From assembly GCA_900543085.1 (NCBI GenBank), contig UQQF01000001.1, forward strand, positions 1 to 64,000: a stretch of DNA of 64,000 nt, given 5' to 3'. The translations under genes were made by a program, and so were the position numbers. The notes under the pieces are model-generated. The model saw only the letters and a program-made list of their open reading frames with translations. It searched no databases and was not told the DNA's origin. How positions within the stretch are numbered: the first letter of the stretch is position 1; every line of letters starts with the position of its first letter. Origin of the DNA: an uncultured Eubacteriales bacterium. Lineage in GTDB: Bacteria; Bacillota; Clostridia; Oscillospirales; Oscillospiraceae. Shown here one piece after another: positions 53,894 through 62,285 of this stretch.

Positions 53894-56302
53894 ATGAGCG
53901 AATATGAATTCAGTACGCAGCGCGCAATGCCTGTTCTTACGCTGCGTGGGATAAGCATCTTTCCCGGGATGCTTCTGAACTTTGACGTGGAGCGTCCGGC
54001 CAATATCGCCGCGCTCAATATAGCGATGGGGGAGGACAGGATACTCTTTCTCACCGCGCAAAAGGAAATCACCAAGGACTTGCCGTTCCTGGACGACATA
54101 TATGCCGTCGGTACGGTCTGCCGCGTGAAGCAGATGCTCCGCCAGCCCGGCGGGCAGAATGTGCGCATCATGGTCGAGGGGCTGGGACGCGGCCGCATAG
54201 TGTCGCTTATAACCGATTCCCCCTGCCTCTACACCGAGGTGGAGCCGCTGCCCGACGTGGACGAGCGCATGACCGTGCGCACGGAGGCGCTGTGCCGCCG
54301 CTGCGTTTCGCTGTTCAGCCAGTACGCCGAGGCCAGCAGCGGCTCTTTGCCGACTGAGGCGCTTATAAACATCGCCGACAGCACCGACCCCGGCTACGTG
54401 GCGAACTATATAGCACAGAACGTCTATATGAAGCCCGAGGAAGCACAGCAGCTCCTGGAGGAGCTGCGCCCCTCGCGCCGTCTGGCCAGGCTCACTCAGA
54501 TCGTCACGCGCGAGCTGACGCTCCTCGGCATAGAGCGCGACATAAAAGAGAGCACGCAGGAGCAGATGAACCGCAACCAGCGCGAATACTACCTGCGCGA
54601 GCAGCTCAAGGTCATCCAGAGCGAACTGGGCGAGGACGACTCGCCCCAGGAGCTGAACGAATACCGCGACAAAATACGCGCGCTGCACCTGGACGCCGAT
54701 GTGGAGGAGAAGCTGCTCAAGGAAGTCTCCAGGCTCTCCCGCCAGCCCTTCGGCTCCGCCGAGGCCAGCGTCATACGCGGCTATCTCGACACATGCCTGG
54801 AGATACCCTGGAACAAGCGCACCAGGGAGACCCTGGACGTGGCCAAGGCGCGCAAGATACTCGACGAAGACCACTTCGGCCTTGACAAGGTCAAGGAACG
54901 CATAGTCGAGCTGCTGGCTGTCCGCCAGCTCGCCCCGGATATACGCGGAACCGTGCTCTGCCTGGTGGGTCCCCCGGGTACCGGCAAGACCAGCATAGCC
55001 ATGAGCATAGCGCGAGCCATGAACCGCAAGCTCAGCCACGTCGCCCTGGGCGGCGTGCACGACGAGGCGGAGATACGTGGCCACCGCAAGACCTATATCG
55101 GCGCCATGCCCGGCAGGCTCGTCTCCGGACTCATCCAGGCGGGCAGCATGAACCCCGTCATGGTGCTCGACGAGATCGACAAGCTCGGCAGCGACTATCG
55201 CGGAGACCCGTCCAGCGCGCTGCTCGAGGCGCTCGACGGCGAGCAGAACAACAAATTCCGCGACAACTACATGGAGCTGCCCATAGACCTGAGCGACGTG
55301 CTGTTTATCACCACCGCCAACACCACGGACACCATACCGCGCCCGCTGCTCGACCGCATGGAGGTCATTGAGCTGACGAGCTACACCGACGAGGAGAAGC
55401 TCATGATAGCCAAGCAGCACCTCCTGCCCAAGCAGCGCAAGCGCCACGGCCTCACCGGCAATACGCTGAGGGTGAGCGACGACGCCATACGCGAGATAAT
55501 CTCGCTCTACACCCGCGAGAGTGGCGTCAGGCTGCTCGAGCGCGAGCTGGCCACGCTCTGCCGCAAGTGCGCCGCCGGCATAGCAAAGGGCGAGTACAAG
55601 TCGCTCAGCGTGCGCGCAGGACGCCTTGAGACCCTGCTCGGCGCGCCGAAATACAAGCCAGACAGCGTGTATCCGCGCGACGAGGTGGGACTTGTCCGCG
55701 GCCTGGCCTGGACCGCCGTGGGCGGCGAAGTGCTGGACGTCGAGGTCGGCGTGGTAGAGGGCACCGGCCACCTGGAGCTGACCGGCAACCTCGGCAGCGT
55801 CATGAAGGAGAGCTGCAAGGCGGCGATAACGTATATCCGCTCCCGCGCCGGAAAGCTGGGCATAGACCCCGAGTTCTACAAGAACCGCGATATACACATC
55901 CATTTCCCCGAGGGCGCAGTGCCCAAGGACGGACCGAGCGCGGGCATAACCATCTGCATCGGCGTCATATCCGCGCTGACGGGCATACCCGTGCGCCGCG
56001 ACCTGGCCATGACCGGCGAGATAACCCTGCGCGGGCGCATCCTGCCCATAGGCGGGCTGAAGGAGAAGACAATGGCCGCATTGCGCGCCGGCGTCAGCAC
56101 CGTCATAATCCCCGCCGGGAACGAGGCCGACCTCGACGAGATAGACCAGACCGTGCGCCACAGCCTCAAGTTCGTGACCGCCGACCACGTCGACGCAATA
56201 CTTGACGTCGCGCTCAACCGCCTGGATGCCGGGCAGCCTTCCGGCGCAAGCCCTGTGCCGCCCAGACCCGGCAAGCACGAGACCGCGAGAATAGGACAGT
56301 GA
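53894..56302 (+). CDS. lon: ATP-dependent protease Lon
   Basis: An 802-aa LonA protease: N-terminal substrate domain (1-~200), coiled coil, AAA+ module with Walker A GPPGTGKTS and Walker B VMVLDEIDKL, and a C-terminal Ser-Lys protease with the serine in PKDGPSAGITI and the lysine in GGLKEKTMAAL. It degrades damaged proteins in the cytosol. ATG 53894 follows AGGAAGGAGTGCTAA. Confidence 0.98.
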   Translation: MSEYEFSTQRAMPVLTLRGISIFPGMLLNFDVERPANIAALNIAMGEDRILFLTAQKEITKDLPFLDDIYAVGTVCRVKQMLRQPGGQNVRIMVEGLGRGRIVSLITDSPCLYTEVEPLPDVDERMTVRTEALCRRCVSLFSQYAEASSGSLPTEALINIADSTDPGYVANYIAQNVYMKPEEAQQLLEELRPSRRLARLTQIVTRELTLLGIERDIKESTQEQMNRNQREYYLREQLKVIQSELGEDDSPQELNEYRDKIRALHLDADVEEKLLKEVSRLSRQPFGSAEASVIRGYLDTCLEIPWNKRTRETLDVAKARKILDEDHFGLDKVKERIVELLAVRQLAPDIRGTVLCLVGPPGTGKTSIAMSIARAMNRKLSHVALGGVHDEAEIRGHRKTYIGAMPGRLVSGLIQAGSMNPVMVLDEIDKLGSDYRGDPSSALLEALDGEQNNKFRDNYMELPIDLSDVLFITTANTTDTIPRPLLDRMEVIELTSYTDEEKLMIAKQHLLPKQRKRHGLTGNTLRVSDDAIREIISLYTRESGVRLLERELATLCRKCAAGIAKGEYKSLSVRAGRLETLLGAPKYKPDSVYPRDEVGLVRGLAWTAVGGEVLDVEVGVVEGTGHLELTGNLGSVMKESCKAAITYIRSRAGKLGIDPEFYKNRDIHIHFPEGAVPKDGPSAGITICIGVISALTGIPVRRDLAMTGEITLRGRILPIGGLKEKTMAALRAGVSTVIIPAGNEADLDEIDQTVRHSLKFVTADHVDAILDVALNRLDAGQPSGASPVPPRPGKHETARIGQ

Positions 56303-56303
56303 C

Positions 56304-56891
56304 ATGGCTATAAACCTTAACCGTGCCGCCTTTGTCAAAAGCGCGGCCAGCAAATCCGACTTCATACGCGACGGCAAGCCCTGCATAGTTTTTGCCGGCA
56401 AGAGCAACGTGGGCAAGAGCTCGGTGATAAACCGGCTCCTGAACCGCAAAAACTTTGCCCGCGTCGGCTCCCAGCCCGGCAAAACCGTGCACGTCAACTA
56501 CTTCGACATAGACGGAGCCTGCTACTTCGTCGACCTGCCCGGATACGGCTACGCCGCCGTCAGCAAGGCCGAGCGCGATCGCTGGGGCCGGCTGATGGAG
56601 TCCTACTTCGCCGAAAGCGAGCGGATAACCCTCGGCGTGCACATAGTCGACGCCAGGCACAAGCCCACCGGCGACGACATCACCATGTCGGAGTGGTTCA
56701 AGTCCTCTCAGAGACCCTTCGTCGTCGTGGCAAACAAGACGGATAAGCTATCCAAGAGCGCAGTGGAACCGAATCTGGCCGTAATACGGGAGACCCTGCA
56801 GCTGGAGGATGAGGTCAAAATCATCCCATTCTCCGCCGAAAAGGGCTCGGGCAGGAACGAACTGCTCTCAGAGATAATATCGCAAGTGTGA
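56304..56891 (+). CDS. engB: Ribosome biogenesis GTP-binding protein EngB/YsxC
   Basis: A 195-aa small GTPase for 50S assembly. G1 is AGKSNVGKSS, G3 DLPGYGYAAVSKAE, G4 ANKTDKLS, and the leading AAFVKSAASKSDF is typical. It begins 1 bp after lon, the usual lon-engB arrangement in Firmicutes, and ends the operon at a terminator. Confidence 0.97.
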   Translation: MAINLNRAAFVKSAASKSDFIRDGKPCIVFAGKSNVGKSSVINRLLNRKNFARVGSQPGKTVHVNYFDIDGACYFVDLPGYGYAAVSKAERDRWGRLMESYFAESERITLGVHIVDARHKPTGDDITMSEWFKSSQRPFVVVANKTDKLSKSAVEPNLAVIRETLQLEDEVKIIPFSAEKGSGRNELLSEIISQV

Positions 56892-56893
56892 AA

Positions 56894-56923
56894 AGGGGCG
56901 GCTCCGAGCCGCCCCTAATTTTA
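56894..56923 (+). terminator. Intrinsic terminator after engB
   Basis: AGGGGCGGCT (56894-56903) pairs with AGCCGCCCCT (56907-56916), loop CCG, then AATTTTAT. Confidence 0.88.
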
Positions 56924-56978
56924 TCTGTGCAAACCCGGCGCAGGCCACAAACCTTGGCCGATGTGTATCAATGTGCTC

Positions 56979-57007
56979 TTGTAATCAGACGTGTAAATTG
57001 TTATAAT
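56979..57007 (+). promoter_or_regulatory. Promoter of the M50-scpA-scpB operon
   Basis: TTGTAA (56979-56984), 17-bp spacer, TATAAT (57002-57007). Confidence 0.82.
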
Positions 57008-57024
57008 AACAAACGAGGTGTCAT

Positions 57025-57714
57025 ATGGACGGATTTGGAGAAGTTCTGCGCGGGCTGGACTGGTCTGTGCCCATACGTTTATTGCTGTCGGTTCTGCCGG
57101 CGCTGATATGCATAACCCTGCACGAGTGCGCTCACGGCTACGCCGCCTACCGTTTGGGCGACGACACGGCTAAGCGCGCCGGCCGGCTTACGCTCAACCC
57201 CATAAAGCACATAGACATTGTGGGTCTGATAATGCTTGTCACGCTTCACTTCGGCTGGGCAAAGCCCGTGCCGGTGAACATGAACAGATTCAAAGACCCC
57301 AAGCAGGGCATGGCTCTGACCGCCGCGGCAGGGCCGCTGGCCAACCTGCTCATAACCATCCTGGCTCTTTTCATTTACGGGCTGCTGTTCTACCCGCTCA
57401 GCCGGTCGCAGGCCGGGGACTATGTGCTGCAAACAGTGTATATTACGGCGTATCTGAGCCTTACGCTGGCCATATTCAACATCATACCGATACCGCCCCT
57501 GGACGGCAGCAAGGTGCTGTACTCGTTCATATCCGAGCGGAGCTACCGCAAGCTGATGTACTACGAGCGCTACGGTATGCTCGCCCTGCTGTTGCTGGTG
57601 CTGCTCATGAACCGCCTGCCTGTCGACCCGCTAAGCGCGGCGGCGAACTGGGTGTTTGACCGGCTGTTCTTCTTTGCCGAACTGGGATTCGGCCTGGTGA
57701 GGCTGTTTATATGA
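57025..57714 (+). CDS. Site-2 protease family (M50) membrane metalloprotease
   Basis: A 229-aa polytopic protein with zinc motif TLHECAHGYAAY near residue 34 inside a helix, the AAAGPLANLLITILAL helix, and the second metal motif NIIPIPPLDGSK. It belongs to the rhomboid-like YwhC/YdiL-type S2P group found next to scpA in many Clostridia. It is not clearly SpoIVFB, which would process pro-SigK; the lack of a CBS domain argues against assigning it so. ATG 57025 follows ACGAGGTGTCAT. Confidence 0.9.
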   Translation: MDGFGEVLRGLDWSVPIRLLLSVLPALICITLHECAHGYAAYRLGDDTAKRAGRLTLNPIKHIDIVGLIMLVTLHFGWAKPVPVNMNRFKDPKQGMALTAAAGPLANLLITILALFIYGLLFYPLSRSQAGDYVLQTVYITAYLSLTLAIFNIIPIPPLDGSKVLYSFISERSYRKLMYYERYGMLALLLLVLLMNRLPVDPLSAAANWVFDRLFFFAELGFGLVRLFI

Positions 57715-58502
57715 GCGACCCTACGTTCCGCCTTGAGGGCGTGGTGCACGAGCGCGATTCGCTCGCCGACTTTGAAGGACCGCTGAGCCTGATATTGCAG
57801 CTGCTCAGCAAGAACAAAATAGAGATACGGGACATATCCGTCTCCGAGATACTCGACCAGTACCTGGCCTACCTCGACGAGATGCAGCGCATGGATCTCG
57901 AGGTCGCCAGCGAGTTCGTGCAGATGGCGGCGTACCTGCTTTACATCAAGACGCGAACCCTGCTGGCCGCGGACAAGGAGGTCACTGAGCTGGAACAGCT
58001 CATGAGCAGCCTGGAACAGCTCAAGGCCAAGGGCGCCAGGGAGGCGGTCAAGTCCGTGCTGGAGCAGTTCGGCGCTATGAGCGAGAACGGCAAGGACTTG
58101 TTCACCCGCGCGCAGGAGCCGCTCTCTCCCGCGGCGAAGGTGTACGACTACCGGCACGAGCCGTCGGAGCTTCTGGGCGCGCTGTATCAGGTGTTCATGC
58201 GCCCGGACGTCAAGGCTCCCGCGCCGCGCGAGCTGGCTCAGCTCGCACCAAAGCGCATCGTCTACGGCGTGCGCGACAAGTCCCGCGAGATAATCACCCG
58301 CCTCACGGCGCGCGGCACGGCCACGCTCGGCGAGCTGTGCGCCGAGAGCAAGAGCCGCAGCGAGGTGGTGGCGGTGTTCCTCAGCATACTCGAGCTTTGC
58401 TCGATGGGCAGTCTGAGCATAACAGAGCGTGGCGCCGACCTGGTGCTGGAATTCACCGGCGGCGACACGGAGAAGATACTTGAAGCCATAGAGGAAGACT
58501 GA
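57711..58502 (+). CDS. scpA: Segregation and condensation protein A
   Basis: A 263-aa kleisin. The N-terminal FEGPLSLILQLLSKNKIEIRDISVSEIL (cut here at its key residues) binds the SMC neck, and the C-terminal winged helix binds the SMC head. It acts with ScpB and Smc in chromosome organisation. It overlaps the M50 gene (ATGA) and scpB (TGATG). The smc gene is not in the window. Confidence 0.95.
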   Translation: MSDPTFRLEGVVHERDSLADFEGPLSLILQLLSKNKIEIRDISVSEILDQYLAYLDEMQRMDLEVASEFVQMAAYLLYIKTRTLLAADKEVTELEQLMSSLEQLKAKGAREAVKSVLEQFGAMSENGKDLFTRAQEPLSPAAKVYDYRHEPSELLGALYQVFMRPDVKAPAPRELAQLAPKRIVYGVRDKSREIITRLTARGTATLGELCAESKSRSEVVAVFLSILELCSMGSLSITERGADLVLEFTGGDTEKILEAIEED

Positions 58503-59116
58503 TGGACAACAACGTACTCAATAGCGCGCTGGAGGCCGTGCTCTTTGCCTCCGGCGAGCCTGTACCGGTGGCGAGGCTTTCGCTTGTTTTCGGCGTGCCC
58601 GAGGAGGATATACTTGAAGTGGCGGCGTCGCTCGGTGAATACTACGAGGAGGGCAAGCGGGGCATACGCCTGCTGCATCTGGGCGGAAGCCTGCAGCTGT
58701 GCTCGGCGCCCGAGCACGCAAAGCTGATTTCAAAGGTGATAGAGCACCGCGCCGCGCCGAAACTCTCGCCCAGCGCGCTTGAGGCGCTGGCGATAGTGGC
58801 CTATTTTCAGCCGGTCACGCGCGCATATGTGGAGCAGGTGAGGGGCGTGGACAGCTCCTACACGGTGTCCAGCCTAGCCGAGAAGGGACTTATAGAGCCG
58901 TGCGGGCGCCTCGACGCCCCAGGCCGCCCGACGCTCTACCGCACGACCGAGGCGTTTCTGCGCGTAATGGGCATCAGCTCGCTGGACGAGCTGCCGACGC
59001 TGCCGGACATGAGCGAGTCCGACGGACTGGAGAAGCTCCAGGACGCCGTCGAGGCGCTCAAGGGCAGGGGAGAGCAGCTTGAGATAAAGGACGTAGGCGT
59101 CGAAGACGCTGAGTAA
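58502..59116 (+). CDS. scpB: Segregation and condensation protein B
   Basis: A 204-aa protein with two winged-helix domains that dimerises on ScpA. LEAVLFASGEPVPVARL opens it, and SALEALAIVAYFQPVTRAYVEQVRGVDS followed by LIEPCGRLDAPGRPTLYRTTE is the family hallmark region (given here in two pieces of the same motif). It starts one base inside the scpA stop. Confidence 0.95.
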   Translation: MDNNVLNSALEAVLFASGEPVPVARLSLVFGVPEEDILEVAASLGEYYEEGKRGIRLLHLGGSLQLCSAPEHAKLISKVIEHRAAPKLSPSALEALAIVAYFQPVTRAYVEQVRGVDSSYTVSSLAEKGLIEPCGRLDAPGRPTLYRTTEAFLRVMGISSLDELPTLPDMSESDGLEKLQDAVEALKGRGEQLEIKDVGVEDAE

Positions 59117-59148
59117 ATAAAACTGCCGGCCTTTGGCCGCTGGGGGTG

Positions 59149-59865
59149 ATGTATCTGATTGGATGGATAATACTTGCGGTAATAGCGGCAATACTGCTCT
59201 TGCTGCTGTTCACGCCGCTGGGCGTCTCGGTGGACTACTCCGCCGGGCAGCTCAAGGCGGCGGCGCGGGTGATGTGCTTTGACCTGCAGGTCTATCCAAA
59301 GCCGGAAAAGCCGGAAAAAGAGCCGAAGCCCAAAAAGCCGAAGAAGGAAAAACAGCCGAAGCCTGAAAAGGCAGAGGCGGCCAAGAAGGAAAAAGCCCCA
59401 CTTGTCACAAAGGACATGCTGCCGGACTTGCTCCGGCTCGCCGTGCGCACGCTCTCGCGCTTCCGGCGAAAGCTCACGGTTAACAGGTTCGTGCTGCACG
59501 TCACCGTGGGCGGCACAGACCCCTACAACACGGTGATGACCTACGGCGTCCTGAACTACGCCGTCGCCACCGTGGGAGGAGCCGCCGGGCATGCGTTCAA
59601 CGTCAAGAGCAGCGACGTGCAGACGGGCGTGGACTTCTCCAGCGAGAGCTGCACTCTCGAGGCAGGAATCACGATCACGATAAACCTCGCGCGTATAATC
59701 GCCGTCGCCGCCGTGGCGGGCGTCGGCTTCCTAAAGATCAAACGAAGTGCGGACAAGGCCGCGAAGGCCGCCGCTCAGGAAAGGAAGGACAATGATGGAA
59801 CAGATGCAGACCCCGATGGCCGAGTTTCTGAAGCAGAGCATAGCCAAGATCAAGGAAATGGTTGA
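59149..59865 (+). CDS. DUF2953 membrane-anchored protein (YtfI-like)
   Basis: A 238-aa protein with one N-terminal membrane helix (~3-22), a lysine/proline-rich stretch (~50-85) and a DUF2953-type domain (RLTVNRFVLHVTVGGTDPYNT-like segment; conserved DP). A second hydrophobic stretch near 185-200 may be another helix. DUF2953 genes lie before ytfJ in many spore-formers, as here. The start is uncertain: ATG 59149 has GGGGG only 2 bp away, GTG 59146 is the alternative. Its 3' end overlaps ytfJ by 74 bp in another frame. Confidence 0.78.
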   Translation: MYLIGWIILAVIAAILLLLLFTPLGVSVDYSAGQLKAAARVMCFDLQVYPKPEKPEKEPKPKKPKKEKQPKPEKAEAAKKEKAPLVTKDMLPDLLRLAVRTLSRFRRKLTVNRFVLHVTVGGTDPYNTVMTYGVLNYAVATVGGAAGHAFNVKSSDVQTGVDFSSESCTLEAGITITINLARIIAVAAVAGVGFLKIKRSADKAAKAAAQERKDNDGTDADPDGRVSEAEHSQDQGNG

Positions 59866-60196
59866 CGCCAACACCGTAGTTGGCGACCCGGTGACCACTC
59901 CCGACGGCGTTACGCTGGTGCCCATATCCCGTGTGAGCGTGGGCTTCGCCGGCGGCGGCGGTGACTTGGTCAAGCAGCGCGACGGCTGCGTCGGAGGCAG
60001 CGGCGCAGGTATCCGCATCGAGCCCATCGGCTTCCTGGTGGTCAAGGACGGCGTTGTTCGTATGCTCAACATCCAGCCCCCCGCGATGACCACGCTCGAC
60101 CGGGTGATAGACCTCGTCCCCCAGCTCATCGACCGGGCGGAGGCCTTCATCGACAAGAAGAACGCGCCGGCTCCCACCGAGACTGTCGCGGAATAA
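59792..60196 (+). CDS. ytfJ: Spore protein GerW family (YtfJ)
   Basis: A 134-aa member of the GerW/YtfJ family, required in Bacillus for some nutrient germination responses. The signature GDPVTTPDGVTLVPISRVSVGFAGGGG is present (split here by key residues G-D-P and the G-rich run), then GSGAGIRIEPIGFLVV. ATG 59792 follows GGAAAGGAAGGACA; ATG 59795 is next to it. It supports sporulation capacity together with sigK. Confidence 0.92.
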   Translation: MMEQMQTPMAEFLKQSIAKIKEMVDANTVVGDPVTTPDGVTLVPISRVSVGFAGGGGDLVKQRDGCVGGSGAGIRIEPIGFLVVKDGVVRMLNIQPPAMTTLDRVIDLVPQLIDRAEAFIDKKNAPAPTETVAE

Positions 60197-60290
60197 GCGC
60201 CTGACGTATCCTGCTCTCCCGCGCTCTTGAAGGGTGTGGGAGAGTTAAATACGGCTTTCTTACATAACTTCAGGCCAAACGGCAGACACT

Positions 60291-60319
60291 AGCACCACCC
60301 TGAAACTGTGGGTGGTGCT
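60291..60319 (+). promoter_or_regulatory. Hairpin occluding the carboxypeptidase ribosome site (or ytfJ terminator)
   Basis: AGCACCACCC (60291-60300) pairs perfectly with GGGTGGTGCT (60310-60319), followed by GTTTTG. The right arm contains the GGTGG ribosome site of the next gene, and the T-run overlaps its TTG start. Confidence 0.65.
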
Positions 60320-60322
60320 GTT

Positions 60323-61435
60323 TTGAAAAGAACCCTTGCCGCGATGCTTGCCGCGGCGATTCTGGCGACCCCGGCGCTGGCCGCACCGGCGACCGGCGCG
60401 CACTCTGCGATACTGATACACGCGGACACCGGCGAGGTGCTCTACGAGCACAATGCCGACGACCGTATGCTGATCGCCAGCACGACGAAGATCATGACCG
60501 CCATCGTCGTGTTGGAAAACTGCGCCCTGGACGAGGAAGTGGAAGTGGACAGCCGCAGCGCGGGCGCGGAAGGCTCGTCCATGTACCTCAAAGCAGGCGA
60601 GCGCTACACGGTCGAAGACCTGCTTTACGGGCTGATGCTGGTTTCCGGAAACGACGCGGCTCTGGCGCTGGCCATACACACGGCGGGCAGCGTGGAGGGC
60701 TTTGCGCGGCTCATGAACGAGAAGGCGCGAGAGCTGGGCATGACCGGCTCTCACTTTGAAAACCCGCATGGCCTCGACGCTGAGGGGCACTACTCCACGG
60801 CCAGGGACATGGCCGTCCTGGCCGCGCACTGCATGGCCAACGAAGACTTTGCGCGCATCGTGTCGACCCGCCACGCCGTCGTGGCCGGGCAGGACATTTA
60901 TAACCACAACAAGCTGCTGGGGCTGTACGACGGCTGCATCGGCGTCAAGACCGGCTACACCATGGCGGCGGGGCGCACACTTGTGACCTGCGCCGAGCGC
61001 GACGGAGCCAGGTACATCTGCGTCACGCTCTGCGACCGCAACGACTGGGCGGATCACGCCTCGCTCTACGACTGGGCGTTCGAAAACTACAAATACGTCA
61101 AGGCTGTGGACAGCAATACGCTCTTTCGCGTCAGCGCGGTGAACGGCGGCGGGCAGTACGCGCCCGTGCGCGCGGAGCACGACGGCTTCGCGCTGCTCGA
61201 GACCGGCGCGGAGTACGAAGTCCGGCTCGAGCTGCCGCCGTTTGTGGTATGCCCCGTGCGCGAGGGCGAGAGCGCCGGGCGCGCGATAGTTACAAGCGAT
61301 GGCGAGACGGTGTGCGAGGTGCCGCTGGTGTACGTCGGGGACATGCCGGCCGCAAACGGCGGCAGCGGTATCTGGGGAAGGATCGCGGACTTCTTCTCAA
61401 ATCTGGGCAGCCCGCTCTATCTGACGGAGGACTAG
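60323..61435 (+). CDS. D-alanyl-D-alanine carboxypeptidase (S11, DacF/DacB-type)
   Basis: A 370-aa secreted low-molecular-weight PBP. Signal peptide 1-~20 (LAATPALAAP-like end), then the S11 motifs: nucleophile in IASTTKIMTA (SxxK), SGN in MLVSGNDAAL, and KTG in GVKTGYTMAAG. The C-terminal ~100 residues form a beta domain ending in a possible amphipathic anchor (WGRIADFFSNLG). TTG 60323 is preferred because GGTGGT lies 7 bp upstream; GTG 60308 lies within the hairpin. Pairing with rluB recalls the Bacillus dacB/dacF loci. Confidence 0.92.
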   Translation: MKRTLAAMLAAAILATPALAAPATGAHSAILIHADTGEVLYEHNADDRMLIASTTKIMTAIVVLENCALDEEVEVDSRSAGAEGSSMYLKAGERYTVEDLLYGLMLVSGNDAALALAIHTAGSVEGFARLMNEKARELGMTGSHFENPHGLDAEGHYSTARDMAVLAAHCMANEDFARIVSTRHAVVAGQDIYNHNKLLGLYDGCIGVKTGYTMAAGRTLVTCAERDGARYICVTLCDRNDWADHASLYDWAFENYKYVKAVDSNTLFRVSAVNGGGQYAPVRAEHDGFALLETGAEYEVRLELPPFVVCPVREGESAGRAIVTSDGETVCEVPLVYVGDMPAANGGSGIWGRIADFFSNLGSPLYLTED

Positions 61436-61437
61436 AC

Positions 61438-62163
61438 ATGAAGGTAAGACTGCAAAAGCTTATATCCGGCGCGGGGATAGCCTCGCGCCGCGCCGCCGAG
61501 GAGATGATCCTCACGGGGCGGGTGTGCGTGAACGGCGAAACAGCCACGCTCGGTATGGCCGCAGACCCGGAGTTGGACACAGTCACCGTGGACGGCGCGC
61601 CGGTCAGCGCGCCGGCGGAGCGCATGTACATAATGCTCAACAAGCCGCGCGGCTATGTCACCACTCTCTCCGACGAGCGCGGGCGCAAAACGGTGGCGGA
61701 GCTGGTCTCGGACGCAGGCCGGAGGCTCTACCCGGTGGGCAGGCTGGATCTGAACAGCGAGGGGCTGCTGATAATGACCGACGACGGCGAGGCGGCCAAC
61801 GCGCTTATGCACCCTGCGCACGACGTGGAAAAGACCTACAACGTGACCGTCTCGGGTCGGGTGACGCCCAGACAGATATCGGCGATGGAGTCGCTGAGAG
61901 CCGTGAACGGCAAGCCCATACGCCAGGCTCGGATCAAGCTGCTCGCCTCCGGGGAGACGTCCAGCAGGCTGCGTTTCGTCATTCACGAGGGGCGTAACCG
62001 CCAGGTTCGCCGCATGTGCGAGAGTGTGGGACTGACCGTCACCCGCCTGGTGCGCGTGTCCGAGGGCGAATTGAAGCTCGGCCGTCTGCCGTCAGGCCGC
62101 TGGCGGGAGCTGACCAGGCCGGAGATGGAGTATATCAAAGCCCTTATAGGCGCAAATCGTTAA
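61438..62163 (+). CDS. rluB: Ribosomal large-subunit pseudouridine synthase B family
   Basis: A 241-aa RsuA/RluB-type synthase. The N-terminal S4 domain (VRLQKLISGAGIASRRAAEEMI) is followed by the catalytic domain with YPVGRLDLNSEGLLIMT (catalytic Asp) and RFVIHEGRNRQVRRMCE. It likely modifies 23S rRNA. ATG 61438 follows CTGACGGAGGACTAGAC, 2 bp after the carboxypeptidase stop; a longer in-frame reading sits in that gene. Confidence 0.95.
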   Translation: MKVRLQKLISGAGIASRRAAEEMILTGRVCVNGETATLGMAADPELDTVTVDGAPVSAPAERMYIMLNKPRGYVTTLSDERGRKTVAELVSDAGRRLYPVGRLDLNSEGLLIMTDDGEAANALMHPAHDVEKTYNVTVSGRVTPRQISAMESLRAVNGKPIRQARIKLLASGETSSRLRFVIHEGRNRQVRRMCESVGLTVTRLVRVSEGELKLGRLPSGRWRELTRPEMEYIKALIGANR

Positions 62164-62184
62164 AGTTTGTTTACGTAATACCCC

Positions 62185-62213
62185 TTGTAATATCCGCAGA
62201 AACTGTGTAAAAT
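62185..62213 (+). promoter_or_regulatory. Promoter of the RpiR-family gene
   Basis: TTGTAA (62185-62190), 17-bp spacer, TAAAAT (62208-62213). Confidence 0.72.
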
Positions 62214-62285
62214 AATCTAAGCTTCGCCTTCCGTCGGAGAATGGCGCACCGGCGGGATTTATATAGCAGGTATGGGGGCAGAAAA

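Noticed and set aside
57025-57714. M50 protease as SpoIVFB, the pro-SigK protease
   Set aside because: No CBS domain and no SpoIVFA neighbour; the scpA context fits the general S2P group better.
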